Assembly: GCF_004000255.1 (NCBI RefSeq)
Contig: NZ_RCIQ01000006.1
Location: 62,001-126,000 of the forward strand
Direction of reading: 5' to 3'
Length of the DNA: 64,000 nucleotides
From: Nioella ostreopsis
GTDB taxonomy: Bacteria > Pseudomonadota > Alphaproteobacteria > Rhodobacterales > Rhodobacteraceae
The translations under genes and the position numbers were made by a program. Below the pieces are notes generated by a model that saw nothing but the letters and a program-made list of their open reading frames with translations, had not been told where the DNA came from and searched no databases. Below are positions 52,565 to 61,116 of the stretch, in pieces (the first letter of the stretch is position 1; every line of letters starts with the position of its first letter).

Positions 52565-53548
52565 TCAGGCCGGTTCGCTTTCGTCGATCGGAACATCCCA
52601 TTCGCCCGCGGCGATGGCCGCCTGCTTGGCCTCCATTGCCGGGATCGCGTCTGCGGGCACCTCGTCGGCCACGTAGATCAGCTCGTTCCCGCCATGGGCC
52701 ATGAAGGAATATTCGGTGTAGTTCCGGCCTGTTGCGTTGCCCGCCTGCACATCCGCCACGATTGCCGCGATGGTCGGCCCGTAGTTCCAGATCGCGTTGG
52801 CGAAGACCGTGCCGGGATAGCGCGGCGTGTAGTCGATGAGCGAACCAATGGCCTTGACGCCACGCGCCTGCGCCGCGTCTGCCGTGCCAATGCGCTCGCC
52901 AAAGAGGATATCCGCGCCCGCGTCGATCTGGGCAATCGCGGCTTCCTGTGCGCGGGCCGGGTCGAACCAGGCGCCGATGAAGCCGTTGAGGAAGGTCGCA
53001 TCGGGGTTCACCTCGCTCACACCCATGCGGAATGCATTGATCAGCAGATTCACCTCGGGGATCGGGTAGCCGCCGACCGAGCCGTAGACATTGCTTTCCG
53101 ACATATGGCCCGCCAGCATCCCCGCCAGATACGCCGCCTCGTGGTTGCGGGTGCCGAAGACGCCGAAATTGTCGCCATCCGGCCCGCCGGAGGACCCCAT
53201 CAGGAACGCCGTGTCAGGATAGTCGCCCGCCACTTCGCGCGCCTCGCGTTCCACGGCGTAGGACTCGCCCCAGACGATATCGGCGCCGCCCTCGGCATAT
53301 TGGCGCATGGCGCGGGGGTAGTCGGTGGCAGCGACGCCTTCGGAGAATTCATACTCGATCAGGCCCGAGGCCGCGGCGTCCTGCATGGCCAGGTGGATGC
53401 GGCTGTTCCAGGCGTTTTCAACGGGGCTGGCATGGATACCGGCAATGCGGACCGTCGATTGCGCATTCACGCGGCGCACGAAGGCAGGCGTGGCGAGCGT
53501 CGCGGCGGCACCGATCATCAGCTGACGGCGGGTGGTGGTGAGTTTCAT
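52565..53548 (-). CDS. BMP-family periplasmic binding protein (nucleoside/nucleobase type)
   Basis: This 327-residue Med/BMP-type binding protein has a twin-arginine-like signal (TTRRQLMIGAAATLATPAF, cleavage near VNA-QS). The core shows RIAGIHASPVENAWNSRIHLAM, IVWGESYAVEREAREVAGDYPD, NFGVFGTRNHEAAYLAGMLAG and YGSVGGYPIPEVNLLINAFRMG. Family members bind purine nucleosides or related compounds for the matching NupOPQ-like importer. It is 27 bases after the deaminase gene. Confidence 0.92.
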   Translation of the reverse strand: MKLTTTRRQLMIGAAATLATPAFVRRVNAQSTVRIAGIHASPVENAWNSRIHLAMQDAAASGLIEYEFSEGVAATDYPRAMRQYAEGGADIVWGESYAVEREAREVAGDYPDTAFLMGSSGGPDGDNFGVFGTRNHEAAYLAGMLAGHMSESNVYGSVGGYPIPEVNLLINAFRMGVSEVNPDATFLNGFIGAWFDPARAQEAAIAQIDAGADILFGERIGTADAAQARGVKAIGSLIDYTPRYPGTVFANAIWNYGPTIAAIVADVQAGNATGRNYTEYSFMAHGGNELIYVADEVPADAIPAMEAKQAAIAAGEWDVPIDESEPA

Positions 53549-53575
53549 GGGGGAATCCTCTCTGTTGGTTCTCGG

Positions 53576-54877
53576 TTATTTCGGGTCAGTTGCCGATACC
53601 GGCGCGTAATCCGCCGGGTCGAGCGTTTCTGGGCGGCCGGGCAGGGACAATTCCGCCAGACGCGGGGCCGTTCGGGCCAGCACCTTGCCGTGTTTCAGAA
53701 CGGCCAGCCTTGTGGCCTTCATCCGCACCGCCTCGATCGGGTCTTTCGCCTGCAGCACGACCATGCTCGCCGGGCCGCCCTTGCGGATCGTGGGGTCGGG
53801 CAGGCCCATGGCCTTGGCGCCGTTCTGCGTGACGGATGTAAAGGCCCATTCCATCGCCTCGCGCGAGGTCATCGGCACCGCATGCACGCCCATATGGGCC
53901 ACTTCCAGCATGTCGGCGGACCCGAGCGAATACCAAGGATCCATCGTGCAATCCTGCCCGAAGGCCACGTTGACGCCTGCCGCGCGCAGTTCCGGCACGC
54001 GGGTCAGGCCGCGACGGCGCGGATAGCTGTCGGAGCGGCCCTGCAGTGTGATGTTGATCAGCGGATTGGGCACCACATTCATGCCGCTTTCGGCGATCAG
54101 CGGGATCAGCTTCGACGCATAGTAATTATCATAGGAATGCATTGCGGTGACGTGGCTGGCCGTGACCCGCCCGCCAAGCCCGAGCCGCGTGGTCTCATAG
54201 GCCAGCGTTTCCACATGGCGCGACATCGGATCGTCGCTCTCGTCGCAATGCAGGTCCAGCATCAGGCCACGTTCCGCCGCGATTTCGGCCAGCCGCGTGA
54301 CCGAGCGCGCGCCCTCGGCCATGGTGCGTTCGAAATGCGGGATGCCGCCCACCACATCGACCCCCATATCGAGCGAGCGGATCAGGTTTTCCTCTGCCTT
54401 TTCCGCGCGATAGAGCCCGTCCTGCGGGAAGGCCACCAGTTGCAGGTCGATATAGGGCGCAACCTGTCTGCGCACCTCCAGCAGCGCCTCGACCCCCACC
54501 AGCGGTGCGGTGGACACGTCTACATGCGACCGGATCGCCAACAGCCCCTGAGACACCGCCAGATCGCAATAGCGCAACGCACGTTCGATCACCGCCTCGG
54601 GCGTCAGCAGCGGTTTCAGCTCGCCCCAGAGCGCAATGCCCTCCAGCAGCGTGCCCGAGACATTCATGCGCGGCAGGCCGAGGCTCAGCGTCGCGTCCAT
54701 GTGGAAATGCGTATCGGTGAAGGGCGGGCAGACGAGGCGGCCCGTCGCCTCGATCTCGTCCCGTGCTTCGGCGTCGATCCGGGGCGCGATCTCTGCGATC
54801 TTGTCGCCCTGGATGGCGATATCCACCGGCCCCTGTCCGTCCGGCAGGTTTGCCTGCCTTATGATGATGTCCAGCAT
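53576..54877 (-). CDS. Amidohydrolase, cytosine deaminase-like
   Basis: This 433-residue amidohydrolase of the CodA/cytosine deaminase subgroup has metal-binding THFHMDATLS (His-x-His), RSHVDVSTAPLVGVEALLEV, the active-site HCDESDDPMSRHVETL and the later HVTAMHSY plus FGQDCTMDPWYSLG (metal Asp). Such enzymes deaminate cytosine, isoguanine, creatinine-like or other N-heterocycles. As first gene of the importer operon it points to catabolism of an imported heterocyclic nitrogen compound. Its stop precedes the binding protein gene by 27 bases. Confidence 0.9.
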   Translation of the reverse strand: MLDIIIRQANLPDGQGPVDIAIQGDKIAEIAPRIDAEARDEIEATGRLVCPPFTDTHFHMDATLSLGLPRMNVSGTLLEGIALWGELKPLLTPEAVIERALRYCDLAVSQGLLAIRSHVDVSTAPLVGVEALLEVRRQVAPYIDLQLVAFPQDGLYRAEKAEENLIRSLDMGVDVVGGIPHFERTMAEGARSVTRLAEIAAERGLMLDLHCDESDDPMSRHVETLAYETTRLGLGGRVTASHVTAMHSYDNYYASKLIPLIAESGMNVVPNPLINITLQGRSDSYPRRRGLTRVPELRAAGVNVAFGQDCTMDPWYSLGSADMLEVAHMGVHAVPMTSREAMEWAFTSVTQNGAKAMGLPDPTIRKGGPASMVVLQAKDPIEAVRMKATRLAVLKHGKVLARTAPRLAELSLPGRPETLDPADYAPVSATDPK

Positions 54878-55117
54878 CCCCCATCTCCCGATTTTTGACT
54901 ATATGGTAAATAAATTTCGCAAAATCCCCAAACCTTTCGTGGAATTTGCCCGGAAAAATCGCTTCTGTCACATTTTCCGGCACTTATCAGTGGCGATTGC
55001 CTGCAAATAGGTGCCGTTGGGGAAGCTTTGCGCAGCTCGACCCCAGTTGAAAAGCCGAATCAGCTTGGCGGGTGCCCTTTTCTGAAAGGCCCGGATCGGC
55101 TATCAATATGCGCAGCT

Positions 55118-55138
55118 TCGATAGGAATCCTCTATTAT
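55118..55138. promoter_or_regulatory. LysR operator overlapping the regulator start (T-N11-A)
   Basis: ATAG-GAATCCT-CTAT (core 55121-55135) has T-N11-A geometry and resembles, on the opposite strand, the site before fdsG at 56021 (16 of 21 positions). It covers the ribosome site and touches the start codon at 55137, which would allow autorepression. An isolated CTATCAA half-site lies at 55100. Confidence 0.65.
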
Positions 55139-56024
55139 GCTCGACAAGCTGGAGATGTTCATCGCGGTGGCGAAAGAGGCCCATTTCGGTCGTGCTGCCC
55201 AAACCCTCGGGATCACGCAGCCGACGCTGTCGGCGGGGATCAAACAACTGGAGGAACAGCTCGGTGTTCAGCTGATCTTTCGCGGCTCGCGCTATGGCGG
55301 GTTAACGCCGGAGGGGCAGAGCGCGCTGGTCTGGGCGCGCAAGATCGTGGGCGACGCGCGCCAGTTGCGCGAAGAGATGCGGTTTTCGCGCCACGGTCTG
55401 GCCGGGCAGTTGCGCATCGCGGTCATTCCCACGGCGCTGACCTGGGCGGGAAAACTGACCACGCGCTTCACCGAAAAGAACCCGAATGTGCGTTTCACAA
55501 TCCTGTCGCGCACCTCGATCGAGATCCTGACGATGATCGAAAATCTCGATGTGGATGCGGGGATTTCCTATCTCGACAACGAACCCACGGGCCGCGTCAG
55601 CACCGAAGCGCTCTATGAAGAACGCTACATGCTGGTCTGCCGCAGCGATTCCCCCTTCGCGGGGCGAAAAGAGGTGCGCTGGCGTGATCTGGAGGGTCAA
55701 AAACTGTGCCTTCTGACGCCGGACATGCAGAACCGGCGGATCATCAATAAAAACTTCGAGAGTGCGGGCGTGGTGCCAGAGGCGACGGTGGAGTCGAATT
55801 CGACGGTGGTTCTGGTGGCAAACGTGCTGGAAGGGGGCTTTCTGACGGTGCTGCCCGCCGATATGGCGCGCTTCCTGACCGGGGGGAAACCCCTTGAAAT
55901 CATTCCGCTTTCCGGGGCGGGCAGGGGGCATTCCGTGGGGCTGGTCGCGCCGTGGCGCGAACCCCATACCCCGGTGCTGGATGCACTCTTGTCCGAAGCA
56001 CGCCGCATGTCGGAGGTATCTTGA
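55137..56024 (+). CDS. LysR-family regulator of the formate dehydrogenase operon (FdsR-like)
   Basis: This 295-residue LysR-type regulator has the N-terminal HTH MLDKLEMFIAVAKEAHFGRAAQTLGITQPTLSAGIKQLEEQL and a PBP-like effector domain (QLRIAVIPTALTWAGKLTTRF). It precedes and runs with the fds operon, as FdsR does in other proteobacteria. T-N11-A sites before its own gene and before fdsG share sequence, supporting a fds-specific role. Effector (formate or another signal) is not known from sequence. Confidence 0.9.
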   Translation: MLDKLEMFIAVAKEAHFGRAAQTLGITQPTLSAGIKQLEEQLGVQLIFRGSRYGGLTPEGQSALVWARKIVGDARQLREEMRFSRHGLAGQLRIAVIPTALTWAGKLTTRFTEKNPNVRFTILSRTSIEILTMIENLDVDAGISYLDNEPTGRVSTEALYEERYMLVCRSDSPFAGRKEVRWRDLEGQKLCLLTPDMQNRRIINKNFESAGVVPEATVESNSTVVLVANVLEGGFLTVLPADMARFLTGGKPLEIIPLSGAGRGHSVGLVAPWREPHTPVLDALLSEARRMSEVS

Positions 56025-56041
56025 TAGAAAATTCCTATCAA
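56021..56041. promoter_or_regulatory. LysR operator upstream of fdsG
   Basis: TTGATAG-N7-CTATCAA is a perfect inverted repeat with T-N11-A geometry (TAG...CTA). It overlaps the regulator stop codon and lies 73 bases before fdsG, a fitting place for activation of the operon. Confidence 0.72.
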
Positions 56042-56113
56042 CCAACGGAAAAGCGATATTGAATCACGAAGGTCGCGCGGGTGAATACGGCCCTGACAAG
56101 ACCGGAGCCAGCC

Positions 56114-56590
56114 ATGTCCCTTTCCCAGCCCGCCCCGAGTGCAGAGGAGATCCGAGAGATCGTCGCCTCTCAACTGCATCTCGAAGGACCGCTTCTTCCC
56201 ATTTTTCATGCGTTGCAGGATGCGTTCGGTTGTGTGCCGGAAGGCGCGCTGCCGGTGATCGCCGATGCGCTGAACATAACCCGCGCCGAGGTGCACGGGG
56301 TAATGAGCTTTTACCACGATTTCCGCGAGGTTCCGGCGGGCCGTCACGTGGTCAAGATTTGCCGCGCCGAAGCCTGCCAGGCCGTGGGCGCCGACGCGCT
56401 GGCCGCGCGCACGCTAGAGAAGCTGGGAACAGAATGGCAAGGCACGACCGCCAATGGCGCGGTGACGATCGAGCCGGTCTACTGCCTCGGGCTTTGCGCC
56501 TGCGGCCCCGCCGCGATGGTGGACAACAAGGTGGTGGGCCGCGTCGATGACGCGAAAATGGCGAAACTGCTGGCGGAGGCGGGCGCATGA
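56114..56590 (+). CDS. fdsG: NAD-dependent formate dehydrogenase gamma subunit
   Basis: This 158-residue NuoE-like thioredoxin-fold subunit binds one [2Fe-2S] cluster through C83, C88, C124 and C128 (KICRAEACQAVG ... YCLGLCACGP). ATG 56114 with a GGAG site is preferred over GTG 56081. FdsG sits with FdsB in the diaphorase module that reduces NAD. It opens the fds operon and overlaps fdsB by four bases. Confidence 0.94.
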   Translation: MSLSQPAPSAEEIREIVASQLHLEGPLLPIFHALQDAFGCVPEGALPVIADALNITRAEVHGVMSFYHDFREVPAGRHVVKICRAEACQAVGADALAARTLEKLGTEWQGTTANGAVTIEPVYCLGLCACGPAAMVDNKVVGRVDDAKMAKLLAEAGA

Positions 56591-58104
56591 AGATCTACGT
56601 TCCCCTCGACAGCGCCGCCAAGGCGCTTGGCGCGGATGAGGTGGCAGAGGCGATTGCCGCTGAGGCCGCTGCCCGCGGCCTTGATGTGCAGGTGATCCGC
56701 AACGGCACCCGCGGCATGATCTGGCTGGAACCGCTGGTGGAAGTGGATCAGGACGGCACCCGCGTGGGCTATGGCCCGGTTTCGGTTGAAGACGTGCCCG
56801 CGCTGCTCGACGGCAAGCTGGCCTCGCTCGGCCCCGTTGAAGAGATCCCCTTCCTCGCCAAGCAAACCCGCCTGACCTTCGCCCGCGTGGGCGTGATCGA
56901 CCCGCTGGACCTCGCCGATTACGAGGCCCACGGCGGGCTCGCCGGTCTGCGCCGCGCGATTGCGATGAGCGGTGCAGAGATCGTCAAGGAAGTCACCGAG
57001 TCCGGCCTGCGCGGCCGGGGCGGCGCGGGCTTCCCCACGGGGATCAAGTGGAACACGGTTCTGGGCGCGGAAGCTGACCAGAAATACATCGTCTGCAACG
57101 CCGATGAGGGCGACAGCGGCACCTTCGCCGACCGCATGGTGATGGAAGGCGACCCCTTCTGCCTGATCGAGGGCATGGCCATCGCGGGCCTCGGTGTCGG
57201 CGCGACCAAGGGCTATGTCTACTTGCGCTCCGAATACCCCGACGCGATTGCGGTGATGGAAGAGGCCGTGCGCAGGGCACGGGCGGCGGGCGTTCTGGGC
57301 GCGGATGTTCTCGGCTCCGGCAAGGGTTTCGACATGGAAATCCGTGTGGGCGCGGGGGCTTACGTATGCGGCGAGGAAACCTCTCTGCTGAACTCCCTCG
57401 AAGGCAAGCGCGGCATCGTGCGCGCCAAGCCGCCGCTGCCTGCGCTCGAAGGCTTCCTCGGCAAGCCCACTGTGGTGAACAACGTGCTGTCGCTCGCGAC
57501 GGTGCCGGTTATCTTCGAGAAGGGTGCCGCGCATTACGCGGGCTTCGGGCTTGGCCGGTCCAAGGGCACCATGCCGATCCAGATCGCGGGGAATGTGAAG
57601 TTTGGCGGGCTGTTTGAAACGGCCTTCGGCATGCCGATTGGCACGCTGGTGAACGACATCGCAGGCGGCACCGCCTCTGGCCGTCCGGTGAAGGCGGTTC
57701 AGGTGGGCGGGCCTCTGGGCGCCTATCTGCATCCCGACCAGTTCGACACGCCCTTCGGCTACGAGGAGTTTGACCATGCGGGCGGGCTCATTGGCCATGC
57801 GGGTGTGGTGATCTTCGATGAGACCGCCGACATGCTGAAAATGGCGCGCTTCGCCATGGAATTCTGCGCGATTGAGTCTTGCGGGAAATGCACCCCCTGC
57901 CGGATCGGTGCGGTGCGCGGCGTCGAGACCATCGACCGGATCGCGGAAGGCGACGCCTCTGCCATCCCGCTGCTGACGGACCTGTGCGAGACCATGAAGG
58001 ACGGCTCGCTCTGCGCGCTTGGCGGCTTCACGCCCTTCCCGGTGATGTCGGCGCTCACGCATTTCCCCGACGATTTCGCGCGCCAGAAGGAGGCCGCGGA
58101 ATGA
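56587..58104 (+). CDS. fdsB: NAD-dependent formate dehydrogenase beta subunit (FMN/NAD diaphorase)
   Basis: This 505-residue NuoF-like protein has an extra N-terminal thioredoxin-like region (about residues 1-90), the NAD/FMN loop GRGGAGFPTG (143-152), NADEGDSGTFADR, GAGAYVCGEETSLLNSLEG, and the [4Fe-4S] ligands in ESCGKCTPCRIG plus a later Cys near the C-terminus. It transfers electrons to NAD. Its stop is overlapped by a small frame formed by a palindromic repeat. Confidence 0.95.
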   Translation: MKIYVPLDSAAKALGADEVAEAIAAEAAARGLDVQVIRNGTRGMIWLEPLVEVDQDGTRVGYGPVSVEDVPALLDGKLASLGPVEEIPFLAKQTRLTFARVGVIDPLDLADYEAHGGLAGLRRAIAMSGAEIVKEVTESGLRGRGGAGFPTGIKWNTVLGAEADQKYIVCNADEGDSGTFADRMVMEGDPFCLIEGMAIAGLGVGATKGYVYLRSEYPDAIAVMEEAVRRARAAGVLGADVLGSGKGFDMEIRVGAGAYVCGEETSLLNSLEGKRGIVRAKPPLPALEGFLGKPTVVNNVLSLATVPVIFEKGAAHYAGFGLGRSKGTMPIQIAGNVKFGGLFETAFGMPIGTLVNDIAGGTASGRPVKAVQVGGPLGAYLHPDQFDTPFGYEEFDHAGGLIGHAGVVIFDETADMLKMARFAMEFCAIESCGKCTPCRIGAVRGVETIDRIAEGDASAIPLLTDLCETMKDGSLCALGGFTPFPVMSALTHFPDDFARQKEAAE

Positions 58105-58217
58105 GCCTGTCTATGAGTGGTTTCGCCGCCTTCGGCGTCGATCAGCCGGGGGGCGCTGCCCCCCGGACCCCCCGAGGTATTTTCGCCAAGATGAAGGCGA
58201 TGGAGGTTGTGGCATGA
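58101..58217 (+). CDS. 38-residue frame bridging fdsB and fdsA, formed by a repeat insertion
   Basis: A frame MSLSMSGFAAFGVDQPGG...MEVVA begins by an ATGA overlap with the fdsB stop and ends by an ATGA overlap with the fdsA start, so fdsB-frame-fdsA are arranged for coupled translation. Most of its coding DNA is a GC-rich palindromic element, so the peptide is probably incidental. Its value may be to keep ribosomes coupled across the repeat. Expression is unproven. Confidence 0.3.
   Translation: MSLSMSGFAAFGVDQPGGAAPRTPRGIFAKMKAMEVVA
58146..58195 (+). repeat. GC-rich palindromic element, Rhodobacterales-type, between fdsB and fdsA
   Basis: CCGGGGGGC (58146-58154) and GCCCCCCGG (58158-58166) form a perfect 9-bp stem with a GCT loop. 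It is followed by ACCCCCCGAGGTATTTT and GCCAAGATGAAGG. I recall the same hairpin-plus-TATTT-GCCAAGATGAAG layout as a common interspersed repeat in Rhodobacterales intergenic regions. It may act as an mRNA stabiliser or attenuator within the operon. Confidence 0.7.
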
Positions 58218-61114
58218 AAGACCTGATCATTCCCTGGGACGCCGATCGCGATTTCGGCACCCCCGCCAAGGAAGGCAAGCCCGTCACCCTGACGATCGAC
58301 GGGTTCGACGTGACCGTGCCTGAAGGCACCTCGGTCATGCGCGCGGCCTCCGAGGCCGGGATGCAGATCCCCAAGCTGTGCGCGACCGACAGCCTGGAGG
58401 CTTTCGGGTCCTGCCGCCTGTGCGTGGTGGAAATCGAGGGGCGTCGTGGCACGCCTGCCTCCTGCACCACGCCGGTGGCCGAGGGCATGGTGGTTCACAC
58501 CCAGTCCCAGAAGGTCAAGAAGATCCGCAAGGGGGTGATGGAGCTTTACATCTCCGACCACCCGCTCGACTGCCTGACTTGCGCGGCCAATGGCGATTGC
58601 GAGCTGCAGGACATGGCGGGCATGGTCGGCCTGCGCGACGTGCGCTACGAAGAACCCAAATCGGGCGGTTTCGCCAACCATTTCATGGCACGCGACACCA
58701 GTGGGCAGGCAAACCCCGAATGGCTGCCCAAGGACGACTCGAACCCCTACTTCACCTATGATCCGTCCAAATGCATCGTCTGCAGCCGCTGCGTGCGTGC
58801 CTGCGAGGAAGTGCAGGGCACCTTCGCGCTGACGATTCAGGGCCGGGGCTTCGACAGCCGCGTCTCCGCCGGGGCCGCGACGGATGATTTCCTGACCTCC
58901 GATTGCGTCAGCTGCGGCGCCTGCGTGCAGGCCTGCCCGACCGCGACCCTGCAGGAAAAATCGGTGATCGAACTGGGCACGCCCGAACGCTCCGTCATCA
59001 CCACCTGCGCCTATTGCGGGGTGGGCTGTTCCTTCAAGGCGGAACTGAATGGCGATGACCTCGTCCGCATGGTGCCTTACAAGCACGGCAAGGCGAACCG
59101 GGGTCATTCCTGCGTGAAGGGTCGCTTCGCCTATGGCTACGCCACCCACACCGACCGCATCCTGAATCCGATGATCCGCGACAGCATTGATCAGCCGTGG
59201 AAGGAAGTCAGCTGGGACGAGGCGCTGAGCTTCGCCGCCACCAAGATGCGCGGTCTGCAGGAGACCTATGGCAAGAAGTCCATCGGCGTCATCACCTCCA
59301 GCCGCTGCACCAACGAGGAAACCTACCTCGTGCAGAAACTGGCGCGCGGCGTGTTCGGCAACAACAACACCGATACCTGCGCGCGGGTCTGCCATTCGCC
59401 GACTGGCTATGGTCTGGGCCAAACCTTCGGCACCTCGGCGGGCACGCAGGATTTCGACAGCGTCGAACATACCGACGTGGTGATCGTGATCGGCGCGAAC
59501 CCCACCGATGGCCACCCGGTCTTTGCCTCGCGGCTCAAGAAGCGCCTGCGCGCCGGGGCACAGCTGATCGTCATCGACCCGCGCCGGATTGATCTGGTGA
59601 AATCGGCCCATATCAAGGCCGCCCATCACCTGCCGCTGCGTCCGGGCACCAATGTGTCTGTCGTGACCTCGCTCGCCCATGTGATCGTGACCGAAGGGCT
59701 GATGGATGAGACCTTCATCCGTGAACGCTGCGATTGGGAGGAATTCCAGGAATACGCGGAATTCGTCTCCGATCCGCGCCACAGCCCCGAGGCCAATGAG
59801 ATGTTGACCGGCGTCCCGGCCGAGGAACTGCGCAAGGCCGCGCGGCTCTTCGCCACCGGCGGCAATGGCGCGATCTATTACGGTCTGGGCGTAACGGAAC
59901 ATAGCCAGGGCTCCACCACCGTGATGGGCATCGCCAACCTAGCCATGCTGACCGGCAATCTCGGTCGCAAGGGCGTGGGCGTGAACCCGCTGCGCGGGCA
60001 GAACAACGTGCAGGGCGCTTGCGATATGGGCAGCTTCCCGCATGAACTGCCGGGCTATCGCCATGTGAAGATGCCCGAAGTGCGCGAGATTTTTGAGAAG
60101 GCCTGGGGCGTCGAGATCGACCCCGAACCCGGCCTGCGCATTCCCAACATGCTGGACGCCGCCGTCGATGGCACCTTCAAGGGGCTCTATTGCCAGGGCG
60201 AGGACATCCTGCAATCGGACCCCGATACCAAGCATGTGGCGGCGGGTCTGGCGGCGATGGAATGCGTGATCGTGCATGACCTCTTCCTGAACGAGACCGC
60301 GAATTACGCCCATGTCTTCCTGCCCGGCTCGACCTTCCTCGAAAAGGACGGGACCTTCACCAATGCCGAACGCCGCATCAACCGCGTGCGCAAGGTGATG
60401 GCACCGCGCAACGGCTATGCCGACTGGGAAGTCACCCAGATGCTGGCCAATGCCATGGGCGCGGGCTGGCACTACACCCACCCCTCCCAGATCATGGAAG
60501 AGATTGCGGCGACCACCCCCGGTTTCGCCAATGTCACCTACGAGATGCTGGAGGAACGTGGCTCGGTCCAGTGGCCCTGCAATGACAGCGCGCCGGAGGG
60601 CACGCCGCTCATGCATGTCGACGGGTTCGTGCGCGGCAAGGGGCGGTTCATCGTCACCGAATACGTGGCGACCGATGAAAAGACCGGCCCGCGCTTCCCG
60701 CTGCTGTTGACCACCGGGCGCATCCTGTCCCAGTACAATGTGGGCGCGCAGACCCGGCGGACCGACAACGTGGTGTGGCACGATGAGGATGTGCTGGAAA
60801 TCCACCCCCATGACGCGGAGAACCGTGGCCTGAAAGACGGCGATTGGGTGCGGCTGGCCTCGCGGTCGGGCGAAACCACCCTGCGCGCGAAGATCACCGA
60901 CCGGGTCAGCCCCGGCGTGGTCTACACCACCTTCCACCACCCTGACACGCAAGCCAATGTCATCACCACCGATTTCTCGGACTGGGCCACCAACTGCCCG
61001 GAATACAAGGTGACGGCGGTGCAGGTCGCGCCCTCGAATGGGCCGTCGGAATGGCAGGAAGACTACAACGCGCAGGCGGCTCAATCGCGCCGCATCCTGC
61101 CCGCGGCGGAATAG
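58214..61114 (+). CDS. fdsA: NAD-dependent formate dehydrogenase alpha (catalytic) subunit
   Basis: This 966-residue molybdo-bis-MGD enzyme has an N-terminal NuoG-like ferredoxin region: [2Fe-2S] (CRLCVVEIEG...), His-Cys cluster (HPLDCLTCAANGDCEL), two [4Fe-4S] (CIVCSRCVRACEE, CVSCGACVQACPT), then the formate dehydrogenase cluster TCAYCGVGCSFK. The Mo ligand is Cys393, followed by the catalytic His394 (ARVCHSPTGYGLG). It oxidises formate to CO2 in the cytoplasmic FdsABG complex. ATG 58214 lies right after the repeat. Ends TAG 61112. Confidence 0.97.
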   Translation: MKDLIIPWDADRDFGTPAKEGKPVTLTIDGFDVTVPEGTSVMRAASEAGMQIPKLCATDSLEAFGSCRLCVVEIEGRRGTPASCTTPVAEGMVVHTQSQKVKKIRKGVMELYISDHPLDCLTCAANGDCELQDMAGMVGLRDVRYEEPKSGGFANHFMARDTSGQANPEWLPKDDSNPYFTYDPSKCIVCSRCVRACEEVQGTFALTIQGRGFDSRVSAGAATDDFLTSDCVSCGACVQACPTATLQEKSVIELGTPERSVITTCAYCGVGCSFKAELNGDDLVRMVPYKHGKANRGHSCVKGRFAYGYATHTDRILNPMIRDSIDQPWKEVSWDEALSFAATKMRGLQETYGKKSIGVITSSRCTNEETYLVQKLARGVFGNNNTDTCARVCHSPTGYGLGQTFGTSAGTQDFDSVEHTDVVIVIGANPTDGHPVFASRLKKRLRAGAQLIVIDPRRIDLVKSAHIKAAHHLPLRPGTNVSVVTSLAHVIVTEGLMDETFIRERCDWEEFQEYAEFVSDPRHSPEANEMLTGVPAEELRKAARLFATGGNGAIYYGLGVTEHSQGSTTVMGIANLAMLTGNLGRKGVGVNPLRGQNNVQGACDMGSFPHELPGYRHVKMPEVREIFEKAWGVEIDPEPGLRIPNMLDAAVDGTFKGLYCQGEDILQSDPDTKHVAAGLAAMECVIVHDLFLNETANYAHVFLPGSTFLEKDGTFTNAERRINRVRKVMAPRNGYADWEVTQMLANAMGAGWHYTHPSQIMEEIAATTPGFANVTYEMLEERGSVQWPCNDSAPEGTPLMHVDGFVRGKGRFIVTEYVATDEKTGPRFPLLLTTGRILSQYNVGAQTRRTDNVVWHDEDVLEIHPHDAENRGLKDGDWVRLASRSGETTLRAKITDRVSPGVVYTTFHHPDTQANVITTDFSDWATNCPEYKVTAVQVAPSNGPSEWQEDYNAQAAQSRRILPAAE

Positions 61115-61116
61115 CG

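Noticed and set aside
52418-54898. 826-residue open frame on the plus strand
   Set aside because: It is antisense to the BMP binding protein and deaminase genes and shows only reverse-frame composition.
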